Positions 1-7,063 are shown, numbered from the stretch's first letter. The stretch is DNA of 13,487 bases from Flavobacteriales bacterium UBA7690 (GCA_002482775.1 DLGQ01000118.1:35886-49372), one strand, 5' to 3'. The notes: generated from the letters alone by a model not told the origin. Translations and numbers: made by a program.

Positions 1-264
1 AACACCAAAGGCTGGGCTGGTGGGGAGCAGAAAGGTGTGGAAGGTGCCGACCACGCCGTGCTGGAACGCCTCGCCCAGGGCAACGCCGACTACGAGGCGA
101 AGTTCGGGCACATCTTCATCGTGTGCGCCACAGGCAAAAGCGCGGCCGAGATGCTTGCCCTGCTGGAAGCCCGCATGCCCAACGACCCCAAGACCGAAGT
201 GATGGTCGCTGCGGAGGAACAGATCAAGATCACACGCATACGGTTGAAGAAGCTGCTGGTATGA
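1..264 (+). CDS. uraD: OHCU decarboxylase UraD, C-terminal part (5' truncated by window edge)
   Basis: The frame is open from base 1 to a TGA at 262-264, giving the last 87 residues of a protein normally about 160-170 long. The visible part fits 2-oxo-4-hydroxy-4-carboxy-5-ureidoimidazoline decarboxylase, the cytosolic enzyme that converts OHCU to S-allantoin after urate oxidation. Recognisable features are a GEQ motif near the start (the family's conserved Glu, by position), a conserved FGHIFIVCATGKSAAEML block, RMPND, and a C-terminal helix ending in RIRLKKLL, where the family keeps an Arg. The catalytic His lies in the missing N-terminal part and cannot be checked. The downstream neighbour is uraH, the previous step in the pathway, which strongly supports the assignment. 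An in-frame GTG at 37 is not a credible start because the homology continues upstream to the edge. Confidence 0.9.
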   Translation, partial: NTKGWAGGEQKGVEGADHAVLERLAQGNADYEAKFGHIFIVCATGKSAAEMLALLEARMPNDPKTEVMVAAEEQIKITRIRLKKLLV

Positions 265-265
265 A

Positions 266-369
266 TGGAACGCTGATAACGCAGATGATCATGATAAACG
301 CAGATAGTGCCAGTTCTGCAACTCCTCAGCTCCGCGCAGATCTTAACGATCAGCGTCATCTGCGTTCCA
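266..369. repeat. 104-bp imperfect palindromic intergenic element between uraD and uraH
   Basis: The element starts just after the uraD stop and ends 13 bp before the uraH start. Its ends are perfect inverted repeats, TGGAACGC (266-273) and GCGTTCCA (362-369). The left arm has three copies of a 9-mer of the form AACGC(A/T)GAT at 269-277, 278-286 and 297-305. The right arm has the reverse-complement forms ATCAGCGTC (349-357) and ATCTGCGTT (358-366). No protein is encoded. It resembles a REP- or MITE-like interspersed repeat and could fold into a long hairpin in a uraD-uraH transcript. Only one copy is in the window, so repetitiveness across the genome is inferred. Confidence 0.6.
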
Positions 370-382
370 ACCCCTTTATCGC

Positions 383-724
383 ATGACCACGATCTCTACC
401 CACGTTCTCGACACCGCCCGTGGCATGCCTGCGCGTGGCATCCGTGTTACGCTACAGCGCTCTGCTGGCCCAGATGCCTGGGGCGACCTTGCCATGGGCA
501 GCACCAACGCCGATGGCCGAATCCCCGACTTCGTACCGAAGGAAGTGACCTTGACCGAGGGCATCTACCGCATGCGCTTCGATGTCTCGGCCTACTTCAG
601 CGAGCATAAGACCAAGAGCTTCTATCCCTATATCGAGGTGGTGTTCGAGCTGGCGGCCGATGGGCACTACCATGTGCCGCTGCTGCTGAGCCCGTGGGGG
701 TACTCCACGTATCGGGGGAGTTGA
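383..724 (+). CDS. uraH: 5-hydroxyisourate hydrolase (transthyretin-like, HIUase)
   Basis: A complete 113-residue protein, the usual length of the bacterial enzyme. It hydrolyses 5-hydroxyisourate, the product of urate oxidase, to OHCU, the substrate of UraD. The N-terminal signature STHVLDTARGMPA carries the conserved catalytic His (residue 7). A conserved Arg sits in NADGR (residue 46). The C-terminal block HYHVPLLLSPWGYSTYRGS has the second His (residue 97) and ends in the diagnostic YRGS tetrapeptide that separates HIU hydrolases from vertebrate transthyretin. No signal peptide is present, so it should be cytosolic, acting as a homotetramer as known for the family. It lies 118 bp after uraD on the same strand, with a palindromic repeat between. 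The stop is 2 bp from the end of a convergent gene. Confidence 0.96.
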   Translation: MTTISTHVLDTARGMPARGIRVTLQRSAGPDAWGDLAMGSTNADGRIPDFVPKEVTLTEGIYRMRFDVSAYFSEHKTKSFYPYIEVVFELAADGHYHVPLLLSPWGYSTYRGS

Positions 725-726
725 GG

Positions 727-915
727 CTACGACAGCCTAGTTTCGATTTCACGAGGCGAAGCCACCTCAAAGAAGAGCTCCAGTGCTTCAACCAGATTGG
801 CACCTGCCTCTTCGATCGTATTCCCTTGACTGGCGATACCCAACTCGTGGCACAACGAGACATAGCCGTTCCCTTCCTTCTGGATGATCGCTGTGAGTTC
901 GCGTTTACTGGCCAT
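727..915 (-). CDS. HicB-family antitoxin-like protein, orphan
   Basis: A 62-residue protein. The core (residues 6-50: LTAIIQKEGNGYVSLCHELG, then ASQGNTIEEAGANL and EALELFFE) is typical of the partial RNase H-like fold of short HicB antitoxins, which bind and neutralise the HicA mRNA interferase and often repress their own operon. In this subfamily hicA normally lies next to hicB. Here the downstream side is occupied at once by the convergent uraH (2-bp gap) and no HicA-like frame is visible on either side. The protein ends right after EIETRLS; relatives usually continue for about a dozen more residues, so the C-terminus may be clipped. It could be a relic of a degraded toxin-antitoxin pair or a solitary regulator. 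The family call is good; the function is uncertain. Confidence 0.8.
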   Translation of the reverse strand: MASKRELTAIIQKEGNGYVSLCHELGIASQGNTIEEAGANLVEALELFFEVASPREIETRLS

Positions 916-1138
916 GGCTTACGTGCTTCTCACGAAGATAGGAGGGTTGGATGCGAAGTCGGGGTTTCGCGTGAGCGATTGAAGCGGAAACCCCGCAAGC
1001 CCTGTCTTCAGGGCGCGGAGTTGCAGCGGAAAGCGCGACGGTGTGCATTCAACACCGGCACGCCCACATCTTCAACGGCACATCAGCGAGAGATCCGGGA
1101 ACGAGTGCCGATCTTCACGCCGCCATTACATGTAGAGT
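916..1138. other. 223-bp gene-free region between two divergent genes, containing structured repeat copy 1
   Basis: No convincing coding frame lies between the divergent starts of the HicB-like gene (- strand) and the membrane protein (+ strand). Both promoters should be here, but no clear Bacteroidota-type TAnnTTTG box with a matching upstream TTTG was identified. About half of the region (960-1066) is the structured repeat listed separately. The rest (916-959 and 1067-1138) shows nothing specific. Confidence 0.6.
960..1066 (+). repeat. Structured intergenic repeat, copy 1
   Basis: This segment reappears inverted at 2949-3049. A 26-nt block (965-990) and a 19-nt block (1021-1039) are identical between copies, as is the 10-nt tail GGCACGCCCA (1057-1066). 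Stems visible in this copy are CGGGGTTT/AAACCCCG (960-967 with 988-995), GCCCTG-TCTT-CAGGGC (999-1014), CGGTGT/ACACCG with a 7-nt loop (1039-1057), and inside the first loop TCGC-GTGA-GCGA (967-978), which has a GNRA-type tetraloop. The paired bases differ between copies while pairing is mostly kept. It could be a transcribed structured RNA, a REP-like palindromic repeat or a terminator-like element. The orientation given is the one in which the element reads the same way as copy 2 on the minus strand. Confidence 0.7.
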
Positions 1139-1492
1139 ATGGAACATCCGCAAGACCTCATCAATCGGGCCTATCAACTGGCTCATCGCCACGGATCGGG
1201 CGGAATGCTTTCCCGTATCGAACTGGCTGAGCGCATTGCTTTGGAGAACATTCCCAAGGACTTGGCTGAACGGGCAACTGATGATGTCATCCTGGATGTG
1301 ATCAAGGCGAAGCAGAGGTCAGGGCGCAATCTGATGAACTATGGGTTGCTCGTGCTTGGTGTGGGCATTGCTCTGATGGTAGCCTCGTACTTACTGATCA
1401 AGCTCATGGTCTTGATACCGGTAGGTTTCATTTTCTTCGGTATCGTCGTGTCCTTGGCCGGTTACTCCCGCTCGAAGAGTAAAACTCTGTGA
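1139..1492 (+). CDS. Small membrane protein with two transmembrane helices, unknown function
   Basis: A 117-residue protein with no family I recognise. Residues 1-65 are charged and look alpha-helical (several Glu, Arg and Lys, with a possible amphipathic helix around 24-57). Two hydrophobic segments follow at about 68-87 (YGLLVLGVGIALMVASYLLI) and 89-108, separated by a single Lys-containing turn. The tail RSKSKTL is basic. By the positive-inside rule both termini would be cytoplasmic, giving a hairpin membrane anchor with a cytosolic N-terminal domain. The gene ends 19 bp before the aldolase-like gene on the same strand, so the two are probably transcribed together. No convincing Shine-Dalgarno sequence precedes the ATG, which is normal for Bacteroidota. 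Confidence 0.75.
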   Translation: MEHPQDLINRAYQLAHRHGSGGMLSRIELAERIALENIPKDLAERATDDVILDVIKAKQRSGRNLMNYGLLVLGVGIALMVASYLLIKLMVLIPVGFIFFGIVVSLAGYSRSKSKTL

Positions 1493-1511
1493 GCGACATC
1501 ATTTTCACCCC

Positions 1512-2942
1512 ATGAACTTCAGCGTTCCCTCCAAGGACAAGTCCCGCATCCTCGACACGCTCGGCAAGGCCAACAAGGCCTTCCAGGCCATCTACCCCGG
1601 CGACCGGCCCGACCGCCAGCCCGTGCATACCGTGTACGGCGGCGCCGATCTCTTCCGCGCCGACACCGCGCAGAAGATGGCCAACGCCGCACTGAAGACG
1701 CTGCTGGAGAACGCCGCCGACTTCACCGAGTTCGCCCGTGCACTGGAACTACCCGACCATGAGAAGTTGCCGAAGAAACCGGCCGACATCGCCAAACTCG
1801 TGAAGCGTTTCGACAAGCTCTCGCCCGCCGAGCGCAAGGACGAAACCGGCTGGCTTGCCTACGCCACCTACAACAAGGTGATCCATAAGCTGCGCACCGA
1901 GGCGCTGGAGGATTTCCGCATCGACTTCGAGGACGGCTTCGGCAACCGCAGCTGGGAAGAGGAGGACGCCACCGCCGTGCAGGCCGCGCTGGAAGTGGCC
2001 AAGGGCATGAAAACGAAGTCGCTGCCGCCCTTCATCGGCATCCGCATCAAGCCCTTCACCGAAGACCTGAAGGAACGCGGCGCGCGCACGCTGGACATCT
2101 TCCTCACCACGCTCGCCAAGGCCACCAACGGCAAGCTTCCCGACAACTTCGTGGTGATGCTGCCGAAGGTGACGATCCCCGAGCAGATCACGGCGCTAGT
2201 GCAACTTTTCGAAGCGATCGAGGCCAATACCAAGATTCCGAAGAACGCGCTGAAGATGGAGATGATGGTGGAGACCACGCAGAGCGTGATCGGCGCGGAC
2301 GGCAGCAACCCGCTCCGCCGCTATGTGCTCGCCAGCAAGGGCCGCATGATCGCCACGGCTTTCGGTACCTACGACTACACGGCCGCCAACAACATCACCG
2401 CGAAGTACCAGGACATGGGCCATGCCGTGTGCGATTTCGCCCACATGATGATGAAGGTCTCGCTCGGCGCCACGGGCATCTGGCTCAGCGACGGCGCGAC
2501 CAACGTGATGCCCATCGGCCCACACAGAGGCGCCAAACTCACACTCAAGCAACGCGCGGAGAACAAGGCCGTGGTACACCGCAACTGGAAGAAGGCGTAC
2601 GACCACACGCGCCACTCGCTCTGGAAAGGCCTCTACCAGGGCTGGGACCTCAACCCCGCGCAATTCCCCATGCGCTACGCCGCCGTCTACAGCTTCTTCC
2701 TAGAGAGCTACGACGATGCCGCCGCGCGCCTCAAAGCCTTCGTGGAACGCGCCGCCCGCGCAACGCTCACCAGCGACGTCTTCGACGATGCAGCGACCGG
2801 TCAGGGCTTGCTCAATTACTTCCTGCGCGGGCTCAACTGCGACGCCATCAGCGAGCAGGAGGCGCTGGCCACGGGCCTGTCGTTGGCGGAGATCCGCACG
2901 CGATCGTTCTTGAAGATCCTCGAAGGGCGGAGGAAGAAGTAG
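1512..2942 (+). CDS. HpcH/HpaI aldolase / citrate lyase beta-like protein (DUF6986-type)
   Basis: A 476-residue protein with the features of the PEP/pyruvate-binding TIM-barrel superfamily that includes HpcH aldolases, CitE and malate synthase. Motifs in order: VHTVYGGADLFRADTAQKM (38-56), FRIDFEDGFGNR (125-136) with acidic residues suited to bind Mg2+, FIGIRIKPF (164-172), VVMLPKV (204-210), KMEMMVETTQS (238-248) with Glu residues typical of the metal site, and ATAFGTYDYTA (271-281). It is longer than typical HpcH or CitE proteins (about 250-300 residues), with N- and C-terminal extensions. I recall databases naming some close homologues 'phosphoenolpyruvate kinase' or an uncharacterised DUF, so that name should not be taken as proven. 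The substrate is unknown. A role in processing C2-C4 acids is plausible from the fold, and its position between uraH and xdh hints at ureide or glyoxylate metabolism, but this is inference. Confidence 0.82.
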   Translation: MNFSVPSKDKSRILDTLGKANKAFQAIYPGDRPDRQPVHTVYGGADLFRADTAQKMANAALKTLLENAADFTEFARALELPDHEKLPKKPADIAKLVKRFDKLSPAERKDETGWLAYATYNKVIHKLRTEALEDFRIDFEDGFGNRSWEEEDATAVQAALEVAKGMKTKSLPPFIGIRIKPFTEDLKERGARTLDIFLTTLAKATNGKLPDNFVVMLPKVTIPEQITALVQLFEAIEANTKIPKNALKMEMMVETTQSVIGADGSNPLRRYVLASKGRMIATAFGTYDYTAANNITAKYQDMGHAVCDFAHMMMKVSLGATGIWLSDGATNVMPIGPHRGAKLTLKQRAENKAVVHRNWKKAYDHTRHSLWKGLYQGWDLNPAQFPMRYAAVYSFFLESYDDAAARLKAFVERAARATLTSDVFDDAATGQGLLNYFLRGLNCDAISEQEALATGLSLAEIRTRSFLKILEGRRKK

Positions 2943-2948
2943 GTTGTT

Positions 2949-3049
2949 TGGGCGTGCCCCTCGCAAAGCCTCGGGTCGCGCTTTCCGCTGCAAGTCCTCG
3001 CCGAAGACGGCTCCGGGCTTTCCGCTTCAATCGCTCACGCGAAATGCCC
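2949..3049 (-). repeat. Structured intergenic repeat, copy 2 (inverted relative to copy 1)
   Basis: The minus strand matches copy 1 (960-1066): a 26-nt identical block at 3019-3044, a 19-nt identical block at 2975-2993 and the 10-nt tail at 2949-2958. Stem 1 is GGGC/GCCC (3015-3018 with 3046-3049) in place of CGGGG/CCCCG. Stem 2, read on the minus strand, is GCCG-TCTT-CGGC (3000-3011) in place of GCCCTG-TCTT-CAGGGC, with the same loop. The third stem is weak here. The element fills the gap between the convergent aldolase-like and zinc-ribbon genes and begins about 18 bp after the latter's stop, so it could serve as a terminator or 3' UTR element. Confidence 0.7.
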
Positions 3050-3066
3050 AACAGCGCCCAGTGTAA

Positions 3067-3336
3067 TTACGCGCTTGTGAGTGGATTGAAAGCATGCAGT
3101 CTATGCCCGCGAAAGACAGCCTCTGCGGAAAGTCCCCGACCGCATTTTGGACATGTGGATGAGACTGTAGTTCGCCACTCACCATCCGGAACTGCTAGAG
3201 ATTTATCCAACGTACTACCAAGGACAAGTTCTGGATCCTCCGTTGTACAACCCGCTGGAAGAAAAGGGGCGTCAGCGAGAAAGTCGCAGTGTGGACACTC
3301 CATCCATTCGCCAATCGAAAATGCAGGGATGATCAT
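3067..3336 (-). CDS. Small zinc-ribbon-like protein, unknown function
   Basis: An 89-residue frame that I do not recognise. It has two CPxC knuckles, CPHC (residues 14-17) and CPKC (62-65, followed by GRGLS), spaced 44 residues apart, plus a lone Cys at 30. This pattern fits a four-Cys zinc ribbon. No membrane segment or signal peptide is seen. It lies 43 bp downstream of xdhB on the same strand and may be the last gene of that transcript. The structured repeat follows directly after its stop. The cysteine arrangement and the lack of a competing frame favour a real gene, but its short length leaves some doubt. Confidence 0.6.
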   Translation of the reverse strand: MIIPAFSIGEWMECPHCDFLADAPFLPAGCTTEDPELVLGSTLDKSLAVPDGEWRTTVSSTCPKCGRGLSAEAVFRGHRLHAFNPLTSA

Positions 3337-3379
3337 CTCTTCCTAGCCTTGAGAGGATAGACCCAATAGTAAGACATGT

Positions 3380-5629
3380 CTAGCCGTACAAACTCATCAA
3401 CACCTTCTCCGGCGTGTACGGCGCATCGAACACCATGCGCGCATCCGGCCGGAAAGCCTTGATCGCGTTCTGGATCGCGAAGTACACCCCGATGCCGTAC
3501 ATCAACGGCGGCTCGCCCACGGCCTTGCTGCGGCGGATGGCCAGCGGATGGCCGTCGGTCGGTAGCGCTTCGATCGTGATCTCCTTCGGCACGCTGTGGA
3601 TGTCCGGCACTTTGTAGGTGCTCAGCGCATTGCTCAGCAGCTTGCCCTTGTCGTTGTACACGATCTCCTCCATCGTCATCCAGCCGAGACCCTGTACCAG
3701 GCCGCCTTCGATCTGGCCGAAATCCACCGCATCGTTCATGCGCTTGCCGAAGTCGTGTACCAGCTTCACCGCGTCGATGGCGTAGGTGCCGCGAATGCAA
3801 TCCAACGTGACCATCACCGCTGCGGTGCCATAGACGTGGTAGGCAAAGGGGTGGCCTTTCTCCTTTGTCTTGTCGAAGTGGATGTTCGGCGTGGCGTAGT
3901 GGCCGCTCTCGCTCAGGTTCACGCGGTCCCAGTGCGCGGCGTGGATCAGTTTCTTCCAGTCGAGGTCGGTGGGTTGGCCGTTGTTCAGCACGGCTTCGTT
4001 CACGATGGTGATCGCTTCTGGTGAACTCTTCAGCATGCGCGAAGCCTTCTCCTTCAACCGTTCGAGGATCGCGTTGCAACCGTTCTCCAGCGCCTTGCCG
4101 TTCAGGTCCGCCGTGGCGCTGGCCGCGCTGGGGCTGGTGTTCGCCACGCGCGTAGTGTTGGTGCTCTCGATCTTCACCCGCGACGGATCGATAGAGAACA
4201 CAGCGGCTGCGACTTGCACCATCTTGGTGTTGAGGCCCTGGCCCATCTCCACGCCGCCGGTGCTCACGCCTACGCTGCCGTCTTGGTAAACGTGTACCAA
4301 GGCCCGCGCATGGTTCATCGGTGTGTTTGTGAACGAGATGCCGAAGCAGATGGGCATGATGGCCATGCCTTTCTTGTGCATCTCGTTCGTCGTGTTGAAG
4401 GCATCAACATCGGCCTGCAGCTTGTCGAGGTCGAACTTCCGATCCGTCAGGTCCCAGCAGGCTTGCGCGTTCACGTGATCGGCTATCTGGCCGTAACTGA
4501 ACTCGCTGCCTTCCACCATCAGGTTGCGGCGCTGCAGCTCGCTTGCGTTGACACCGAGCTGGTCCGCCGCATGGGCGATCGCGCTTTCGATCACGAACAT
4601 GCCTTGCGGGCCACCGAATCCCCGGAACGCCGTGTTCGGCGGCAGGTGCGTGCGGCAGCAGTAAGCAGTCACATTCACGTTGGGAATGGCGTAGCTGTTC
4701 GTCGCGTGGAAGAGCGTGCGCTCCATTACGGCCGGTGAAAGGTCAGCCGCAGCGCCGGCGTTCTGGTGGAAGGTGGCTTCGTACGCCACGATCTTCAGGT
4801 CCTTGTCGAAACCGATCTTGTAATCGCTGCTGTACGGATGCCGCTTGCCCGTCATGCGCATGTCGTCCATGCGGTGCATCGCCAGCTTCACGGGTTTCTT
4901 CAATACATAAGCAGCAAGCGCGACCAGAGCAGCCCACGCGGAGGCTTGGTCTTCTTTTCCGCCAAAGCCACCGCCGAGACGGGTCACGTCCACTTCTACG
5001 CGGTGCATGGGGATGCCCAGCACGCGCGCGATCGTCCGTTGAACGGCGGTCGGCCCTTGCGTGCTCGAGGCAATGCGGATGCTGTCGTGCTCTGCAGGGT
5101 AGGCATAGGCCCCTTGCGTCTCGATGTAGAGATGCTCCTGTCCGTTCGTGTCCGCGCGGCCCTCGAAAACGTGCGCGCAGTTGGCCCATGCATTTGCGGT
5201 ATCACCCAGCTTGAAACTGCGCGGCGGGATGATGAGTTCACCCTTAGCTCGTGCTTCGCGCGGATCGGTGATCACCGGCAGTTCCTCCAATTCGATCGTG
5301 ATCAGCTTGCGCGCTTGCACGGCCGCATCCTCGCTGGTGGCGATGATCAAGGCTACCGGCATGCCCCAGAAGTGGATCTCGTGCTCGGCGAACAGGGGCT
5401 CGTCCGGAATGATGCCGCCGATCTGGTTCTCGCCAGGGATGTCGGTGTACGTCAGGATCCGCACAACGCCAGGAACCGCGGCGGCCTTCGTCAAGTCAAG
5501 CTTCTTGATGTGCGCATGGGCCGATGGTGCATCGTAAGGCAGGGCATACAGCGTTCCCTGTTGCACGGGAATATCGTCGAGGTAGATGGAACGACCGGTG
5601 ACGTGCCCTGCGCTGTCGATGTTCTTCAT
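3380..5629 (-). CDS. xdhB: Xanthine dehydrogenase, molybdopterin-binding subunit
   Basis: A 749-residue catalytic subunit that oxidises hypoxanthine to xanthine and xanthine to urate. It starts with SAGHVTGRSIYLDDIP, the usual N-terminus of bacterial XdhB. Molybdenum-site motifs are TRLGGGFGGKEDQ (216-228), TAFRGFGGPQG (333-343), GISFT (430-434), GGVEMGQGLNTKMVQVA (458-474), and AVGEPPL (703-709) with Glu706, the counterpart of the catalytic base (Glu1261 in bovine XDH). Glu226 and Arg336 correspond to bovine Glu802 and Arg880, which orient purine substrates and are replaced in aldehyde oxidases; this supports a true xanthine dehydrogenase. The length fits the family. The start overlaps the end of xdhA by 4 bp (ATGA, 5626-5629), so translation is probably coupled. 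The XdhC maturation factor is not in the window. Confidence 0.97.
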   Translation of the reverse strand: MKNIDSAGHVTGRSIYLDDIPVQQGTLYALPYDAPSAHAHIKKLDLTKAAAVPGVVRILTYTDIPGENQIGGIIPDEPLFAEHEIHFWGMPVALIIATSEDAAVQARKLITIELEELPVITDPREARAKGELIIPPRSFKLGDTANAWANCAHVFEGRADTNGQEHLYIETQGAYAYPAEHDSIRIASSTQGPTAVQRTIARVLGIPMHRVEVDVTRLGGGFGGKEDQASAWAALVALAAYVLKKPVKLAMHRMDDMRMTGKRHPYSSDYKIGFDKDLKIVAYEATFHQNAGAAADLSPAVMERTLFHATNSYAIPNVNVTAYCCRTHLPPNTAFRGFGGPQGMFVIESAIAHAADQLGVNASELQRRNLMVEGSEFSYGQIADHVNAQACWDLTDRKFDLDKLQADVDAFNTTNEMHKKGMAIMPICFGISFTNTPMNHARALVHVYQDGSVGVSTGGVEMGQGLNTKMVQVAAAVFSIDPSRVKIESTNTTRVANTSPSAASATADLNGKALENGCNAILERLKEKASRMLKSSPEAITIVNEAVLNNGQPTDLDWKKLIHAAHWDRVNLSESGHYATPNIHFDKTKEKGHPFAYHVYGTAAVMVTLDCIRGTYAIDAVKLVHDFGKRMNDAVDFGQIEGGLVQGLGWMTMEEIVYNDKGKLLSNALSTYKVPDIHSVPKEITIEALPTDGHPLAIRRSKAVGEPPLMYGIGVYFAIQNAIKAFRPDARMVFDAPYTPEKVLMSLYG

Positions 5630-7032
5630 TGGACGAGCTCGTTCAGCGTGAAGCGCTCCGGGAACAACTCCATGAAATGCGTGAAGAACAGCTGGCGCAG
5701 CAACAAGCGCTTGTAATCCGCAGTGCCCCGCGCATCGCTGATCGGTGCGATCTCGCCGTTCATCACCTTGAGCGCGGCGCGTACTGTGTCCTTGTTCGCC
5801 GGCTTGCCTGTCAGGAAGGCCGATGTGTTCGCCAGGTACTTCGGTATCGGCGCCACGCCGCCAGCGCTCATATGCGCTTCACGGATCGTATCGCCGTCCA
5901 TCTCCAACCGGATCGCGGTGTTCACGCTGGCGATGTCGAGGTAGGTGCGCTTGCTCACCTTCTCGAAGTGGAAGTGCGTTCCCGTATTCGGAAGTGGGAA
6001 ACGTATCGTGGTGACGATCTCATCCGCTGACTTGTCCAGTTGTTTATAGCCCTTGTAGAGGTCTTTTAACTTCAGCTCCCGGGTTCCGCCTTCGGTATTG
6101 CGCAAGATGATCGTGCTATCCAACGCGATGAACATCGCCGTAAGATCGCCGATGGGTGAGGCGTTCACGAAGTTTCCGGCGATGGTGCCCATGTTCCGGA
6201 TGGGCGTGGAGGATACCAGCAAGAGGTGCTGTTCCAGTTTCGGGAAGTGCGTATTCAACTCCGCTGAGTTCAACAGATCCGCAGCCGTGCAGGCGCCACC
6301 GATGATGCACTCGCCATGCTCGAAGCGGGTGCCCTTCAACGCTGTATCGTTCGCCACGGAACGCACCGGGTTGTGATGCATGCTGTCGTGTTTCTGCACG
6401 TAGAGGTCGGTGCCACCTGCCACGGTGACCGCAGTTGGGTCATTCGCCATTTCCTGTTTCGTGATCGACCGTAGTCGCTCCTGGATCCCAATGAAGTGCG
6501 CTGGCAGGAAACCATTCTTCACCGACCAGCCAATTGGGTCCGTGGTGTCTTTCTGCGCCAGTTGTTGCGCTACGTCAGAGGCGGCACGTTCAATGGACTT
6601 GTATCCGGTGCAGCGGCAGATATTCCCGTCGATGGCGCGCACCGCGAGGTCCTCCGTGACCTTCTCTCGTGACAAACAGCATCCGCTCAACGACACCACG
6701 AAGCCCGGTGTGCAGAAGCCGCATTGCGTGCCACTCGCATCCACCATCGCCTGCTGAACAGGGGAGAGCTTGTCCATATTCAAGCCTTCCACGGTCGCGA
6801 TGTGTTTGCCGTGTACGGTTGCCATTGCGAGCAGGCAAGAGGTCATCGACTTGTACTCGACGCGATCTTGGTTCAACTCGCCGACCAGCACCGTACATGC
6901 TCCACAATCCCCTTCGCGGCAGCCGATCTTGGTGCCCTTCAGTTGCTGTTGGTAGCGGATCACGTCGAGCAGGACGGTCCCTGCTGTCGCGTCACTTTCA
7001 ACAAGCGTATCGTTCAGTATGAAACGTATCAT
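5626..7032 (-). CDS. xdhA: Xanthine dehydrogenase, 2Fe-2S and FAD subunit
   Basis: A 468-residue subunit that passes electrons from the molybdenum centre of XdhB through two 2Fe-2S clusters to FAD. The N-terminal plant-ferredoxin-like domain has GCREGDCGACTV (Cys38, Cys43, Cys46) with Cys66. The second, all-helical cluster domain has QCGFCTPG (Cys104, Cys107) and CRCTGY (Cys139, Cys141). All eight cluster ligands are present. The FAD domain follows from about residue 175, with VAGGTDLYV (204-212) and RNMGTIAGNFVNASPIGD (279-296). This FeS-FAD fusion paired with a separate Mo subunit is the standard bacterial XdhAB layout. The gene starts 55 bp after the stop of the upstream giant surface-protein gene on the same strand; the gap holds a 14-bp perfect palindrome. 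Confidence 0.97.
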   Translation of the reverse strand: MIRFILNDTLVESDATAGTVLLDVIRYQQQLKGTKIGCREGDCGACTVLVGELNQDRVEYKSMTSCLLAMATVHGKHIATVEGLNMDKLSPVQQAMVDASGTQCGFCTPGFVVSLSGCCLSREKVTEDLAVRAIDGNICRCTGYKSIERAASDVAQQLAQKDTTDPIGWSVKNGFLPAHFIGIQERLRSITKQEMANDPTAVTVAGGTDLYVQKHDSMHHNPVRSVANDTALKGTRFEHGECIIGGACTAADLLNSAELNTHFPKLEQHLLLVSSTPIRNMGTIAGNFVNASPIGDLTAMFIALDSTIILRNTEGGTRELKLKDLYKGYKQLDKSADEIVTTIRFPLPNTGTHFHFEKVSKRTYLDIASVNTAIRLEMDGDTIREAHMSAGGVAPIPKYLANTSAFLTGKPANKDTVRAALKVMNGEIAPISDARGTADYKRLLLRQLFFTHFMELFPERFTLNELVQ

Positions 7033-7049
7033 CGTTCGGCTTCTAGTTC

Positions 7050-7063
7050 ACCAAGCGCTTGGT
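7050..7063. promoter_or_regulatory. 14-bp perfect palindrome upstream of xdhA
   Basis: ACCAAGCGCTTGGT is a perfect dyad 18 bp upstream of the xdhA start codon, in the 55-bp gap between the giant gene and xdhA. A direct repeat GGTAGCG (7061-7067 and 7073-7079) overlaps and follows it. The central CpG and the symmetry are compatible with an operator for a dimeric repressor. It could also form a 5-bp hairpin, but no T-run follows on the minus strand, so a simple terminator is less likely. The role is inferred from position only. Confidence 0.35.

Noticed and set aside
916..960. Promoter of the HicB-like gene (TATCTTCG on the minus strand resembling TAnnTTTG)
   Set aside because: One mismatch in the -7 box and no matching TTTG box at the expected distance, so the support is too weak.
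2429..3346. Long open frame on the + strand (305 codons) overlapping the end of the aldolase-like gene
   Set aside because: It is an out-of-frame shadow of the aldolase-like gene, very rich in Arg and Pro, and runs on through the intergenic repeat; no family resemblance.
3372..3381. AGACATGTCT palindrome at the end of xdhB
   Set aside because: Only 10 bp and overlapping the stop codon; such short palindromes are expected by chance.
7050..7063. Rho-independent terminator between the giant gene and xdhA
   Set aside because: The hairpin stem is only 5 bp with a 4-nt loop and no T-run follows on the minus strand.
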